Below are positions 52,901 through 61,309 of a stretch of DNA of 64,000 nucleotides, piece after piece. The stretch lies in contig NZ_QJVC01000001.1 in the NCBI RefSeq assembly GCF_003219795.1, forward strand, positions 248,001 to 312,000, given 5' to 3'. The stretch's first letter is position 1; every line of letters begins with the position of its first letter. The translations under genes and the position numbers were made by a program. The notes under the pieces were generated by a model, which had not been told where the DNA came from, did not search any database, and saw nothing but the letters and a program-made list of their open reading frames with translations. The stretch comes from Arthrobacter psychrolactophilus (GTDB lineage Bacteria; Actinomycetota; Actinomycetes; Actinomycetales; Micrococcaceae).

Positions 52901-55741
52901 ATGAACACCACCCCTGCCGCGCCCTCCTTGGCGCCCGCTCGCGCCACCGCACACGAGATTGCGCGCGACTTATTGGCGCAGTTGACGGCGGGCGAGAAGC
53001 TGGCCATGTTGCATCAGCATTCGCCGAGCATCGACCGGCTCGGTATCGCAGCGTTCCAGACCGGAACCGAGGGTGCCCATGGTGTGGCTTGGCTCGGGAA
53101 GGCCACCGTTTTCCCGCAGCCCGTAGGTCTGGCTGCGACCTGGGATGAGGAGCTTTTGGAGCGCGTGGGCCAGGCCGTTGGCCGCGAGGTACGGGCGAAG
53201 AACACCGAGAATCCTTCCATCAGTCTCAATGTCTGGGCTCCCGTGGTGAATCCGCTGCGGCACCCGCTGTGGGGGCGTAATGAGGAGGGCTTCTCGGAGG
53301 ATCCGGTGCTCACGGGCCGCCTCGCCTCCGCCTTCTGTCAGGGTTTGCGCGGTTCCGATCCCGAGGTGTGGCAGACCACGCCCACGCTCAAGCATTTCCT
53401 GGGCTACAACAACGAGGTCGATCGCAATGTGTCCTCGACCCAGCTCCGTGCCCGCGTGCTGCACGAGTACGAGCTCCCCGCCTACAGTGTCCCGATTGCC
53501 GATGGTGCCGTTGGCGCCGTCATGCTGTCCTACAATCTCGTCAACGGCATGCCGGCCCACGTCTCGGATCTTGTGATCGAGCATCTGCGCCAGTGGCCTG
53601 GCGGCGCTGATCTGGCGATTGTGACGGATGCCGGAGCGCCCAAGAGCTTGTTCACCGCCGAAAAGTACCTCCCCGATGCGCCCTCTGCCTATGCCGCAGC
53701 CCTCCACGCCGGCGTGGACAACTTTACCGACGACGGCGCGGATTCGGCGCCCTCCATCGCCTATCTCGAGGCGGCTCTCGAGCGTGACCTGATTTCCATG
53801 GACGACGTCGATACGAGTGTCTTGCGGTTGCTGCGCCTTCGCGCGGCAACAGGAGAGTTCGCCGACGGTGGTTTCCCTGCCGTATCCCTCTCGGCCGAGC
53901 AGGCCCGCGCCCATCGCGAGTTGGCCCGCGAAGCGGCCGCCAAGTCGGTCGTTGTGCTGGCCAATAACGCACCCTCCTCTGGTGCGGGACGTTCGACGGC
54001 GGCACCCCTGTTGCCGCTGTCGGCCACAACCAAGAAACTGGCCGTCATCGGCGCTCTCGGAAGCCATGTGCTGACCGACTGGTACAGCGGAACCCCCGAA
54101 TATTCGGTCAGCCTGGCCGCGGGCCTTGGTGGGCTGTACCCCGACGTTGTGGCTGTTGGCGGCCACGATGTGGTGGCCCTGCGCGGCATCCGCACCGGCG
54201 CCTACCTGGGTACCCCGGGGGAGAAGTCCTCTCTGGCGGCAACGTCCACGAGCGTCGGGGAAGAGGAACTCTTTGAGCTCCAGGAGTGGGGCCAGGGCGA
54301 GGTGACGCTCCGTTCCAAGGCCAACGGCCTGCTGCTGACGGCCGGAAATGACGGCTACCTCTACCCCAGCGCGAGCCGCGTGGGCGGCTGGATCGTTCAG
54401 GAAACCTTCCGGCTCCACCGCGATAGTGCCGGGGCTGTGCGATTACAGCACGTGGGCACCGGAAAATGGGTCCACATCGAGGCGCACACGGGAAGCGCGC
54501 TGCTGTTGCCCGGAGATATCGAGGTGGCTGATCGTTTCACCCTGCGGATTCAGGAAAATGGTGTCGAAGCCGCGGCGCGGGCCGCAGCGGCAGCCGAGGT
54601 CGCCGTCGTCGTGGTTGGTAATGACCCGCACCTGGGTGGGCGAGAAACGCTGGACCGCACCACGTTGGAGCTCTCCGCGCGAGACCAGGAGTTGGTGCGC
54701 GTTGTCCAGGAGGCCAATCCCAACACGGTGCTGACCATCATTTCCTCCTACCCGTACGCGCTAGGTGAGCTGGCGCAGGTCCCGGCCATCCTGTGGTCCT
54801 CCCACGCGGGGCAGGAGCTGGGGCACGGGCTGGCCGCCGTCATGTCGGGCGCCGTGGAGCCGTATGGGCGGCTCCCGCAAACGTGGTTTGCCAAGGATGC
54901 GGACCTGCCGGACATCTTGGACTACGACATCATCAGCGCGGGCGCCACCTACCAGTACTCGGCCGCCGAGCCCTTGTTCCCCTTGGGGCACGGGCTCAAC
55001 TATGCCGAGGTGGAGTACGACGAGTTGGACGTCCGGGATGCCGGTGAGCAGGGCCTCGAGGTCTCGTTGACCGTGCGTAATACGGGGATGCGGGATGTTG
55101 CCGAGCTCGTGCAGATCTATGCGGCCGCGCCCGATCATCGTTTTGAGTTCCCGCGTCGGCTCTTGCTGGGGCACGAGCGGGTGCGTCTTTCCTCGGGGGA
55201 GCAGCGCCGCGTCACGATTCGGGTGGCCCGCGAACGCCTCGCAACCTTCAGCGTCACGGCCCTGCGCATGCTGACCGAGCCGGGGGAATACTTCATCCTG
55301 GCGGGCCGCTCGGCTGCGGATCTCCGGCTGTCCGCGACGCTCACACTCGAGGGCCCGGCCAGCCCGCAGCGTCAGCCCCGGGACACGATTCGGGCGGAAC
55401 ATTTCGATGCCGCTACCGGCGTGGAATTGGTGCCGGAAACGCGCCTCGCCGGGACCGCTATTTCGCTGAGCCCCGGACATACGCGGGCCGTTGCCGAGTA
55501 CCGGAACTGGGCCTGCGCTCCCTCGGGGTCAGGCACTCTTCGGGTGGTGAAGAGCGACGGCGGACGGGTCTCCTTGGAGCGCGCCGGAGCGGTGGGTAGC
55601 TGGTTGCCTTGGGCAACGGTCAGCATTCCGGCGGGCTTCGAGGGTGCGGTTGAGCTCGAGCTGCCGCAGCACGAAACCGCGGCGGACATCCGCCTTATCG
55701 TCACCGGAAAGCTCGTTGTGGCGGACTTCCGCCTGGGGTGA
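52901..55741 (+). CDS. GH3 beta-glucosidase/xylosidase with inserted beta-trefoil-like domain
   Basis: 946 residues from ATG 52901, with GAGG six bases upstream (another ATG at 52886 is possible). The GH3 N-terminal domain keeps the substrate Lys-His (TPTLKHFLGYNNE) and nucleophile Asp243 in LAIVTDAGAPK. Between the two halves of the second domain lies an insert (about 430-540, VTLRSKANGLLLTAGNDGYLY, GTGKWVHIEAHTG) resembling a fascin/ricin-type trefoil. A fibronectin-like domain and a C-terminal carbohydrate-binding-like domain (about 820-946) follow. No signal peptide. It would trim glucose from the oligosaccharide backbone. Confidence 0.9.
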   Translation: MNTTPAAPSLAPARATAHEIARDLLAQLTAGEKLAMLHQHSPSIDRLGIAAFQTGTEGAHGVAWLGKATVFPQPVGLAATWDEELLERVGQAVGREVRAKNTENPSISLNVWAPVVNPLRHPLWGRNEEGFSEDPVLTGRLASAFCQGLRGSDPEVWQTTPTLKHFLGYNNEVDRNVSSTQLRARVLHEYELPAYSVPIADGAVGAVMLSYNLVNGMPAHVSDLVIEHLRQWPGGADLAIVTDAGAPKSLFTAEKYLPDAPSAYAAALHAGVDNFTDDGADSAPSIAYLEAALERDLISMDDVDTSVLRLLRLRAATGEFADGGFPAVSLSAEQARAHRELAREAAAKSVVVLANNAPSSGAGRSTAAPLLPLSATTKKLAVIGALGSHVLTDWYSGTPEYSVSLAAGLGGLYPDVVAVGGHDVVALRGIRTGAYLGTPGEKSSLAATSTSVGEEELFELQEWGQGEVTLRSKANGLLLTAGNDGYLYPSASRVGGWIVQETFRLHRDSAGAVRLQHVGTGKWVHIEAHTGSALLLPGDIEVADRFTLRIQENGVEAAARAAAAAEVAVVVVGNDPHLGGRETLDRTTLELSARDQELVRVVQEANPNTVLTIISSYPYALGELAQVPAILWSSHAGQELGHGLAAVMSGAVEPYGRLPQTWFAKDADLPDILDYDIISAGATYQYSAAEPLFPLGHGLNYAEVEYDELDVRDAGEQGLEVSLTVRNTGMRDVAELVQIYAAAPDHRFEFPRRLLLGHERVRLSSGEQRRVTIRVARERLATFSVTALRMLTEPGEYFILAGRSAADLRLSATLTLEGPASPQRQPRDTIRAEHFDAATGVELVPETRLAGTAISLSPGHTRAVAEYRNWACAPSGSGTLRVVKSDGGRVSLERAGAVGSWLPWATVSIPAGFEGAVELELPQHETAADIRLIVTGKLVVADFRLG

Positions 55742-55944
55742 AAATGAGACCATCATCACGCCATGGAGGATCGCAACAGTGCTTCTCTAAGGCTGCGGGT
55801 GCGCTCTTGGGTGCCCTTTAGTGGGTGTGCCTATAGCAGATCCGCGGTGGATCCTTTACGCAGAGCGGTGCATAACTATCGGAGAAGAGTCGTAATAGGC
55901 AAGTATTTTGTGAGCTAATGGCAAAGCTGTGCTTAGATTTTCAG
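55742..55944. other. Intergenic region before the iron-type operon
   Basis: About 200 bases without a coding frame. A possible promoter is TTGTGA (55908-55913) with TTAGAT (55933-55938), 19 bases apart, ending just before the iron box. Confidence 0.35.
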
Positions 55945-55963
55945 TTAGGTAAGGTTTGCCTAT
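55945..55963. promoter_or_regulatory. DtxR/IdeR-like iron box
   Basis: TTAGGTAAGGTTTGCCTAT matches the 19-base DtxR/IdeR consensus at about 14 positions, including TTAGGT and CCTA. It lies 20 bases before the start of the binding lipoprotein and overlaps the likely transcription start, the usual place for iron-dependent repression. Confidence 0.75.
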
Positions 55964-55982
55964 TCTGATCGGAGCTCCCGCT

Positions 55983-57128
55983 ATGTTGTCCCCTCACGCC
56001 GTGACCACCCACGGACCGTCCCGCCGTGCACTCCTAGGAGGGGCCGGACTCGGACTTCTCGCGCTGACCCTCGGAGCCTGCTCGTCGCGGGAGACCGTGG
56101 CGACCACGGGTGAGAGCACCGGGGATAACTCGGGTGCCTTTACGGTGACGGATATGCGCGGCAAGGAGATTCACTTCTCCGGCCCGGTCCAGCGGATCGC
56201 CACCACGATCATGCCCTCGCCGCCCATGATTGCCGCCGTTGACGGTGGCTACTCTAGGATCGTGGGCATCAACGAGGCCACCATCCAGTCCAGCAAGAAG
56301 GGGCTCTTTGGCGAGATTTTCCCCGAGGCCACCACCACGACCACGATTGCCCCGGCGAGCTTCGCGCCCAATATCGAGACCGTCACCTCGCTCAACCCCG
56401 ATGTGGTCTTCCAATGGGCCGATCAAGGCGACGGCCTCGTGGAACCGCTGGAAAACGCCGGGTTCACGACCTTCTGCCTGCTGTATGGGACCCAGGAATA
56501 CCTGGAGAAGTGGGTCACCATGGTCTCCGCGATCCTGGGCAAGTCAGAACGTGGCGCCGAGATGATCGAGTGGATGCACGCGGATGAAGCTCGCATCAAG
56601 GGCGAGCTGGCCAGCGTTACAACACCCGTGCGAGTCGTGCACCTGAGCCGCTCCGGCGAAGGCTACTCCGCCACCAACGGCAAGTCCTATATGCATCATT
56701 GGATGACGCTTGCCGGTGGCAAGAACATGGCGGAGAACAATCTGAGCACCAATAACGTGGTCAGCGCCGAGCAGCTCATCGAGTGGGATCCGGAAGTCAT
56801 CACCCTCGACAGCATCGACGGGCTCCTGCCGGAACATCTCTACACTGACTCCGCCCTGTCTTCCCTGACGGCGGTCAAGAACCGTCGCGTCTACAAGGCG
56901 CCCCTGGGTGCCTACCGCTGGGATGTCCCGGGTGCCGAATCGCCGCTCATGTGGCAGTGGACCACCGAGCTGTTCCACCCGAGCCTGACGAGCCACACGC
57001 TGCGGGCCAGCACCACCGAACGCATCAGGTACCTCTACAACTATGAGGTGTCCCAGAAGCAGCTCGACGCCGTCTTCCGTGTGGATGTCAACAGCGACAG
57101 CGCTGGCTATGACATCTTCAACGCCTGA
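55983..57128 (+). CDS. Iron/siderophore-type ABC binding lipoprotein (FecB/BtuF class)
   Basis: 381 residues from ATG 55983, chosen for the GGAG seven bases upstream. A twin-Arg-like SRRALLGGAGLGLLALTLGAC gives a lipobox ending in Cys. The mature part begins with FTVTDMRGKEIHFSGPVQRIATTIMPSPPMIAAV, then SLNPDVVFQWADQGDGLVEPLENAGF, typical of class III binding proteins for siderophores, haem or cobalamin. It is the first gene of a five-gene operon behind the iron box; the ligand is not known. Confidence 0.9.
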   Translation: MLSPHAVTTHGPSRRALLGGAGLGLLALTLGACSSRETVATTGESTGDNSGAFTVTDMRGKEIHFSGPVQRIATTIMPSPPMIAAVDGGYSRIVGINEATIQSSKKGLFGEIFPEATTTTTIAPASFAPNIETVTSLNPDVVFQWADQGDGLVEPLENAGFTTFCLLYGTQEYLEKWVTMVSAILGKSERGAEMIEWMHADEARIKGELASVTTPVRVVHLSRSGEGYSATNGKSYMHHWMTLAGGKNMAENNLSTNNVVSAEQLIEWDPEVITLDSIDGLLPEHLYTDSALSSLTAVKNRRVYKAPLGAYRWDVPGAESPLMWQWTTELFHPSLTSHTLRASTTERIRYLYNYEVSQKQLDAVFRVDVNSDSAGYDIFNA

Positions 57129-57129
57129 G

Positions 57130-58233
57130 ATGAGCGTTGTCGAACACGAGCCGACGGTTGCCCCAACCCCGTCGCTTCGGAAGAAGCTGCTGGTGCAGTC
57201 CCACCCGATCCTGCTGTGCGTGGTGGTCCTGCTCGTTGCCGCCGTCGCCTCCATGGCCGTGGGGCGTTACTGGGTCCCGCCGAACGAGATTCTGCGCATT
57301 GTCTTTCATCGAATCCTAGAACTGCTGCCCCTTGTCGATGAGGGCCTCATCCGGCAGACGTGGACCCCGCAGGAAGCCACCGTGGTTCTGGATGTGCGCC
57401 TGCCCCGCGTGCTGCTGGCCTTCATCGTGGGCGGCGCACTGTCCCTCGGCGGCGCCTGCCTGCAGGCACTCTTTCAAAATCCCTTGGTCAGCCCGGACAT
57501 CGTCGGCGTCACGGCCGGGGCGTCCTTCGGCGGCGTCCTCGTCTTGGTTCTGGGTCTCTCCGGCGCCGCCATGGTGGGCGGAGCCTTTGGCTTTGGCCTG
57601 CTCGCGCTGACGGTGGTGCTCTTGCTGGGTCGGCTCGGCAACGGCGAAAAGACCCTCATGATCGTGCTGGGCGGGATCGTCGTGGCATCCTTCTTCAACG
57701 CCCTCGTCTCCTTCATGACCTACATCGCCGACCCCTACTCCGAACTGCCCTCGATTGTTCATTGGCTGCTCGGATCGCTGGCCTCTGCCGGTTACGACAA
57801 GGTGCTCATCGCGCTGATCCCGGTCGGCATTGGGGCTTTGATTGTGCTCGGGATGCGCTGGCGCCTGAACGTCTTGTCTTTAGGGGACGACGACGCAACC
57901 GCCTTGGGCGTGAACCCTCACCGCTCCCGGATGCTCCTGTTGGCAGCGGTGGCCCTCATGACGGCCGGCACGGTCGCCGTGGCAGGGGCTGTTGGCTGGG
58001 TTGGCTTGGTGGTCCCGCATCTGGCCCGGCTCTGGGTCGGCACGGATCACAGGGTTCTGCTGCCCATCTCGCTCCTGCTCGGTGGCAGCTATCTGATCTT
58101 GATCGACACGCTGTCCCGCTCCCTGAGCAGCAGCGAAATCCCCTTGGGAATTCTGACCGCCATGATCGGCGCACCGGTGTTTGTGGTGCTGCTGGCCCAA
58201 AAGAAGAAGAAGGCCTGGCTCAATGGAAACTAG
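57130..58233 (+). CDS. FecCD-family ABC permease
   Basis: 367 residues from ATG 57130, one base after the previous stop; ATG 57109 is an alternative. About ten helices carry the FecCD landmarks RLPRVLLAFIVGGALSLGGACLQALFQNPLVSPDIVGVTAGASFG, a WLLGSL segment, and AGAVGWVGLVVPHLARLWVGTDHRVLLPIS. It forms the channel for the ligand delivered by the upstream lipoprotein. Confidence 0.93.
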   Translation: MSVVEHEPTVAPTPSLRKKLLVQSHPILLCVVVLLVAAVASMAVGRYWVPPNEILRIVFHRILELLPLVDEGLIRQTWTPQEATVVLDVRLPRVLLAFIVGGALSLGGACLQALFQNPLVSPDIVGVTAGASFGGVLVLVLGLSGAAMVGGAFGFGLLALTVVLLLGRLGNGEKTLMIVLGGIVVASFFNALVSFMTYIADPYSELPSIVHWLLGSLASAGYDKVLIALIPVGIGALIVLGMRWRLNVLSLGDDDATALGVNPHRSRMLLLAAVALMTAGTVAVAGAVGWVGLVVPHLARLWVGTDHRVLLPISLLLGGSYLILIDTLSRSLSSSEIPLGILTAMIGAPVFVVLLAQKKKKAWLNGN

Positions 58234-59077
58234 CCTCATATCGCGGCCCGAAGCTCTCAGCACGGACGAGGTCCTCCTGGAGGTCAACTCCGCAAGCTTC
58301 CGCTACTCCGCTCGTGGCCCCTGGCTGTTCAAGGGACTCTCACTCACCGTCTCGGCCGGTGAAATTCTCTCCATCCTTGGGCCCAATGCACGGGGAAAAA
58401 CCACCCTGCTGAAATGCCTCGCGGGACTTCTGAAACCCGTGGCAGGACAGGTCAGCGCGCACGCCGATATTGGCTACGTGCCGCAAGACCATGGCTCCGG
58501 TGCTGCCTTCCTCGTCAGGGACATGGTCCTCATGGGCCGCACCCGCATGTTGCGTCCCTTCCAGGTACCTCGCGCAGAAGACCGGGAGGCGGCCACCGCG
58601 GCCATGCTTCGAGTGGGGGTCGAGGACTGGGCGGACCGCGAATATAGCCAGCTCTCGGGAGGTCAACGCCAACTCGTGTTGATTGCCCGCGCCGTGGCCT
58701 CAGGCTCGCGAATCTTGATTCTGGACGAACCGGCGTCGGCCCTGGATTTACGTAACCAGGCCAAGATCCTCGCGGTGCTGGGGCAATTGGCCGAGGACGG
58801 ATTCGCCGTGGTCATGACAACACACCACCCCGACCACGCCCTTCACATCTCCCGCAATGCGCTGCTTTTCGTGGGAAGCCACGACACCCGCTGGGGTCCC
58901 GTGGAGGAAATGCTCAGTGCTTCGGCCCTGAGCGAGGTGTACGGCCTGCCCATCTGTCTGCCCCGCGTCTTGACCGACTCGGGAAGCCGCCATGTCGCCG
59001 TGCCGGACTTTGGCCAGGGCTGCCGCGTCAACCGCATCACCCCGGTCACGATTGAAACTTCAAAGGAGAACTTATGA
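58223..59077 (+). CDS. FepC-type ABC transporter ATPase
   Basis: 284 residues from ATG 58223, overlapping the permease by 11 bases. Walker A is GPNARGKTT (Arg where most have Gly-Ala), the signature LSGGQRQLVLIARA and Walker B ILILDEPASALD, with the switch His in TTHHPDHAL. It powers the importer. The gene overlaps the next one by ATGA, tying the two unknown proteins into the same operon. Confidence 0.92.
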   Translation: METSLISRPEALSTDEVLLEVNSASFRYSARGPWLFKGLSLTVSAGEILSILGPNARGKTTLLKCLAGLLKPVAGQVSAHADIGYVPQDHGSGAAFLVRDMVLMGRTRMLRPFQVPRAEDREAATAAMLRVGVEDWADREYSQLSGGQRQLVLIARAVASGSRILILDEPASALDLRNQAKILAVLGQLAEDGFAVVMTTHHPDHALHISRNALLFVGSHDTRWGPVEEMLSASALSEVYGLPICLPRVLTDSGSRHVAVPDFGQGCRVNRITPVTIETSKENL

Positions 59078-59742
59078 GCCTGTTCCGAATCGGCGGAATC
59101 CCCGGCATGATCGAGAGTCGTGACGGAAGCTGGCCGCAGGCCATCACCCACGTCGACAGCTATGCCCTCGATGATCCCGCCACCCGCGAACTCATCCTTG
59201 GCGCTCGCGGCCTCATCATCTCAGGCGGTGCCGATCATCTCTTGCTCGCCAAGTACCGGGACGAACTGAGCAACTTTGTGCGCAACGGGAGCCGCGTGCT
59301 CATCAGCGGCCATGTCAGTATCCCCTTTATCGAAGGGCTGGCACGGTGGTCCAAGCTGGAGTTCCGGAACCCGTCCGACGTCCGCCCGCAGCCGCTCGCG
59401 AGCCACCCGATCTGGCATGGCGTTGACTATCAAGAGTTGGAATACCGCACCGGCGTGCCCGGGGCGCACAGCTATCAAGAGCTGGAACGCATCGGCGTGG
59501 CCGGATTCTACGGCCGCGGCTACCACGTGAATCTTCCGGAAGGTGCCAGCGTCATCACGGGCATCGGAGCCCTGGCCCTGCCCCTGGACTACGCCTACCG
59601 TCTCGGCGCGGGAGAGGTCGTGGTGCATGGTGGACTGGATCTGGAAGGCGTGTGCGACGAGCACTACTCCAGCAAAAATTTGGGCCCCAATCTGGTGTCC
59701 TGGTTGAGTGCGGCAACACTTCTCGAAGGAGCACTGGCATGA
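59074..59742 (+). CDS. Unknown protein, amidotransferase-like fold, in the iron-type operon (A)
   Basis: 222 residues with no recognised family. The pattern GLIISGGADHLLLAKYRDELSNFVRNGSRVLISGHVSIPFI resembles class I amidotransferase or ThuA-like folds (strand, loop, helix, then a GxxVLISGH turn), and the end EVVVHGGLDLEG-PNLVSWL matches the closing part of such domains. No catalytic Cys is obvious. It has a HPIWHGVDYQ block that parallels LPDDPLWDYFTQ of the next protein, so the two may be diverged relatives. No signal peptide or membrane segment. Confidence 0.7.
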   Translation: MSLFRIGGIPGMIESRDGSWPQAITHVDSYALDDPATRELILGARGLIISGGADHLLLAKYRDELSNFVRNGSRVLISGHVSIPFIEGLARWSKLEFRNPSDVRPQPLASHPIWHGVDYQELEYRTGVPGAHSYQELERIGVAGFYGRGYHVNLPEGASVITGIGALALPLDYAYRLGAGEVVVHGGLDLEGVCDEHYSSKNLGPNLVSWLSAATLLEGALA

Positions 59743-60386
59743 AGCCCCCACGCATTGGACTGCTGCACTGCGGCACCTTCCCGGCCCTGCGAACTCTCGA
59801 GGACCCTGCCCTGACGCCGTACCGGGTAGAGGGTATCTACTTGCCGGATGCGGATCCGCTGGAACTTGCGGGATTCGACGTCGTACTGGTGGGCGACAGG
59901 CTGCATCCGGGGCAGCGCGCACGCTTTGAGCCGGCACTCCGGGCGGCCCTGGCGGATGCCGGCAAGACGGTGATTGTGTTGGGGGAGAACACCGTGGAGC
60001 AGTGGCTGCCGAATCTGGCCTACACCTTCCGGCCCACCGTGTACTGGGCCTGGCGGACGGGAACTGACAACGGGACCCGGCTGCGGTTGCCGGACGATCC
60101 GTTGTGGGATTACTTCACGCAACGGGCCACGGACTGGCATCATCACGGGCTCTTGCATCCGCCCGAGGGTGCGCGGTCGCTCGTGACGATGGAGGAGGAC
60201 GGGGCGGAAATCGGCACCATCATGTTCATCGACGAGGTCAACCAGGCCGCGCGGCTGCTCGTGACGACCATGGATCCGGTCTACCACCACGGTTCCGGAT
60301 TCATGCCCGGGGCAACCCAGTTGCTGTACTCGCTGCTGCGCTGGGCCACGGTGGCTCATGTGGCGGACGCCCGCGTCAACGCCTAG
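59739..60386 (+). CDS. Unknown protein, amidotransferase-like fold, in the iron-type operon (B)
   Basis: 215 residues from ATG 59739, overlapping protein A by ATGA. It opens RIGLLHCGTFPALRTLEDPAL and continues FDVVLVGDRLHPGQRARFEPALRAALADAGKTVIVLGENTVEQWLP, the same layout as protein A. A Trp/His-rich block follows (PTVYWAWRTG, WDYFTQRATDWHHHGLLHPP), then LVTTMDPVYHHGSGFMPGATQLLYSLLRWA. The His clusters could bind metal. The stop shares CTAG with the convergent peptidase gene. Function unknown; context implies a part in metal or siderophore handling. Confidence 0.7.
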   Translation: MKPPRIGLLHCGTFPALRTLEDPALTPYRVEGIYLPDADPLELAGFDVVLVGDRLHPGQRARFEPALRAALADAGKTVIVLGENTVEQWLPNLAYTFRPTVYWAWRTGTDNGTRLRLPDDPLWDYFTQRATDWHHHGLLHPPEGARSLVTMEEDGAEIGTIMFIDEVNQAARLLVTTMDPVYHHGSGFMPGATQLLYSLLRWATVAHVADARVNA

Positions 60387-61141
60387 AAACCGAGGATGCC
60401 CCACACAAGGTAGCCGGAGTAGGCGGCCGATCCGGCGATGATGATGGCGAATCCGCTCAGCCACAACCACGACGGCGCCCCGGTGGAGCGGAAGAGAATA
60501 TAGGCGTCGGAGCTGGCCACCTGGTTGCGGCGGCGGGTATGGACCGCCGCAACCTTGAAAAAGTCGCGAATCGAGCCGATGCCCAGGGCGATCCCCAGCG
60601 CCAGAATGACGTAACTGACGGTTTGCGGGCTGGCGAACACCACGAGGCATTGGGCGATTGCGGCGCTCACGAGAGCCACCACAATCGCAGTGATATTGCG
60701 CAAGAAGATCAGCGAGACAAGCAGAATGAGGGCGCCCGCGGATGCCGCTGCGCCCGCCCAACCGGCCGATACCGACCAGACGAGTGCCAGCCCCACGACG
60801 GCAGGCGCCGGATAGCCCCAGAAACCCGACCAGGTGGCGCTGAAGCCACGGCGGCCACTGCTGACCAATTGCCCGGAATGATCCAGGCCGATCTTCAAGC
60901 CGTGGATAAATCGTCCCGTCATGAGCGCGGCAAAAGCGTGGCCCAGCTCGTGCACAAAGGTCACATAGAGGCCGAACCAGCGCCACGAGATCCGGGGGAT
61001 ACTCAGCACGACGGCCAGCGCCACAATGGACAGCAAAAACCACGCGGAGACGTCAGGGACCTCCGCCCGGGTGAAGCCATTGAGGACGGCAGCCCACCAA
61101 TTCGTGGCGGCATGTCCTAGCTCTCCGGCAGCATTACTCAT
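60383..61141 (-). CDS. M50-like membrane metalloprotease family protein
   Basis: 252 residues from ATG 61141 (frame open to 61198). The zinc motif HELGH lies in LYVTFVHELGHAFAALMTGR, within a membrane helix, as in M50B-like proteins. Six or more helices follow, with GYPAPAVVGLALVWS taking the place of the second conserved region. Some members are site-2-type proteases, but many close homologues have no known substrate. It is convergent with the iron-type operon. Confidence 0.83.
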   Translation of the reverse strand: MSNAAGELGHAATNWWAAVLNGFTRAEVPDVSAWFLLSIVALAVVLSIPRISWRWFGLYVTFVHELGHAFAALMTGRFIHGLKIGLDHSGQLVSSGRRGFSATWSGFWGYPAPAVVGLALVWSVSAGWAGAAASAGALILLVSLIFLRNITAIVVALVSAAIAQCLVVFASPQTVSYVILALGIALGIGSIRDFFKVAAVHTRRRNQVASSDAYILFRSTGAPSWLWLSGFAIIIAGSAAYSGYLVWGILGF

Positions 61142-61309
61142 ACCTTGCAGCGTAAACGATGAAACTGTGGGGCCCTTGACAAGCCCGCCCTGCGCCATGC
61201 GAGACTAAGAAAGTTCGCATCCCCTCCGTGAGGAAATCCAATGAAGATTTGGTTCGCTTTCGCCTAATCGCGCCGGTAGCTCCCGGCGCCTTCACGTCCG
61301 AGGAGAACC

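Noticed and set aside
52970-54418. 482-codon reverse-strand open frame across the GH3 gene
   Set aside because: Antisense shadow of high-GC codon usage; it resembles no protein family while the forward frame has all the GH3 motifs.
59664-61043. 459-codon reverse-strand open frame over the unknown protein B and peptidase genes
   Set aside because: It overlaps two coherent genes and reads as low-complexity Arg/Gly/His-rich sequence without a ribosome site.
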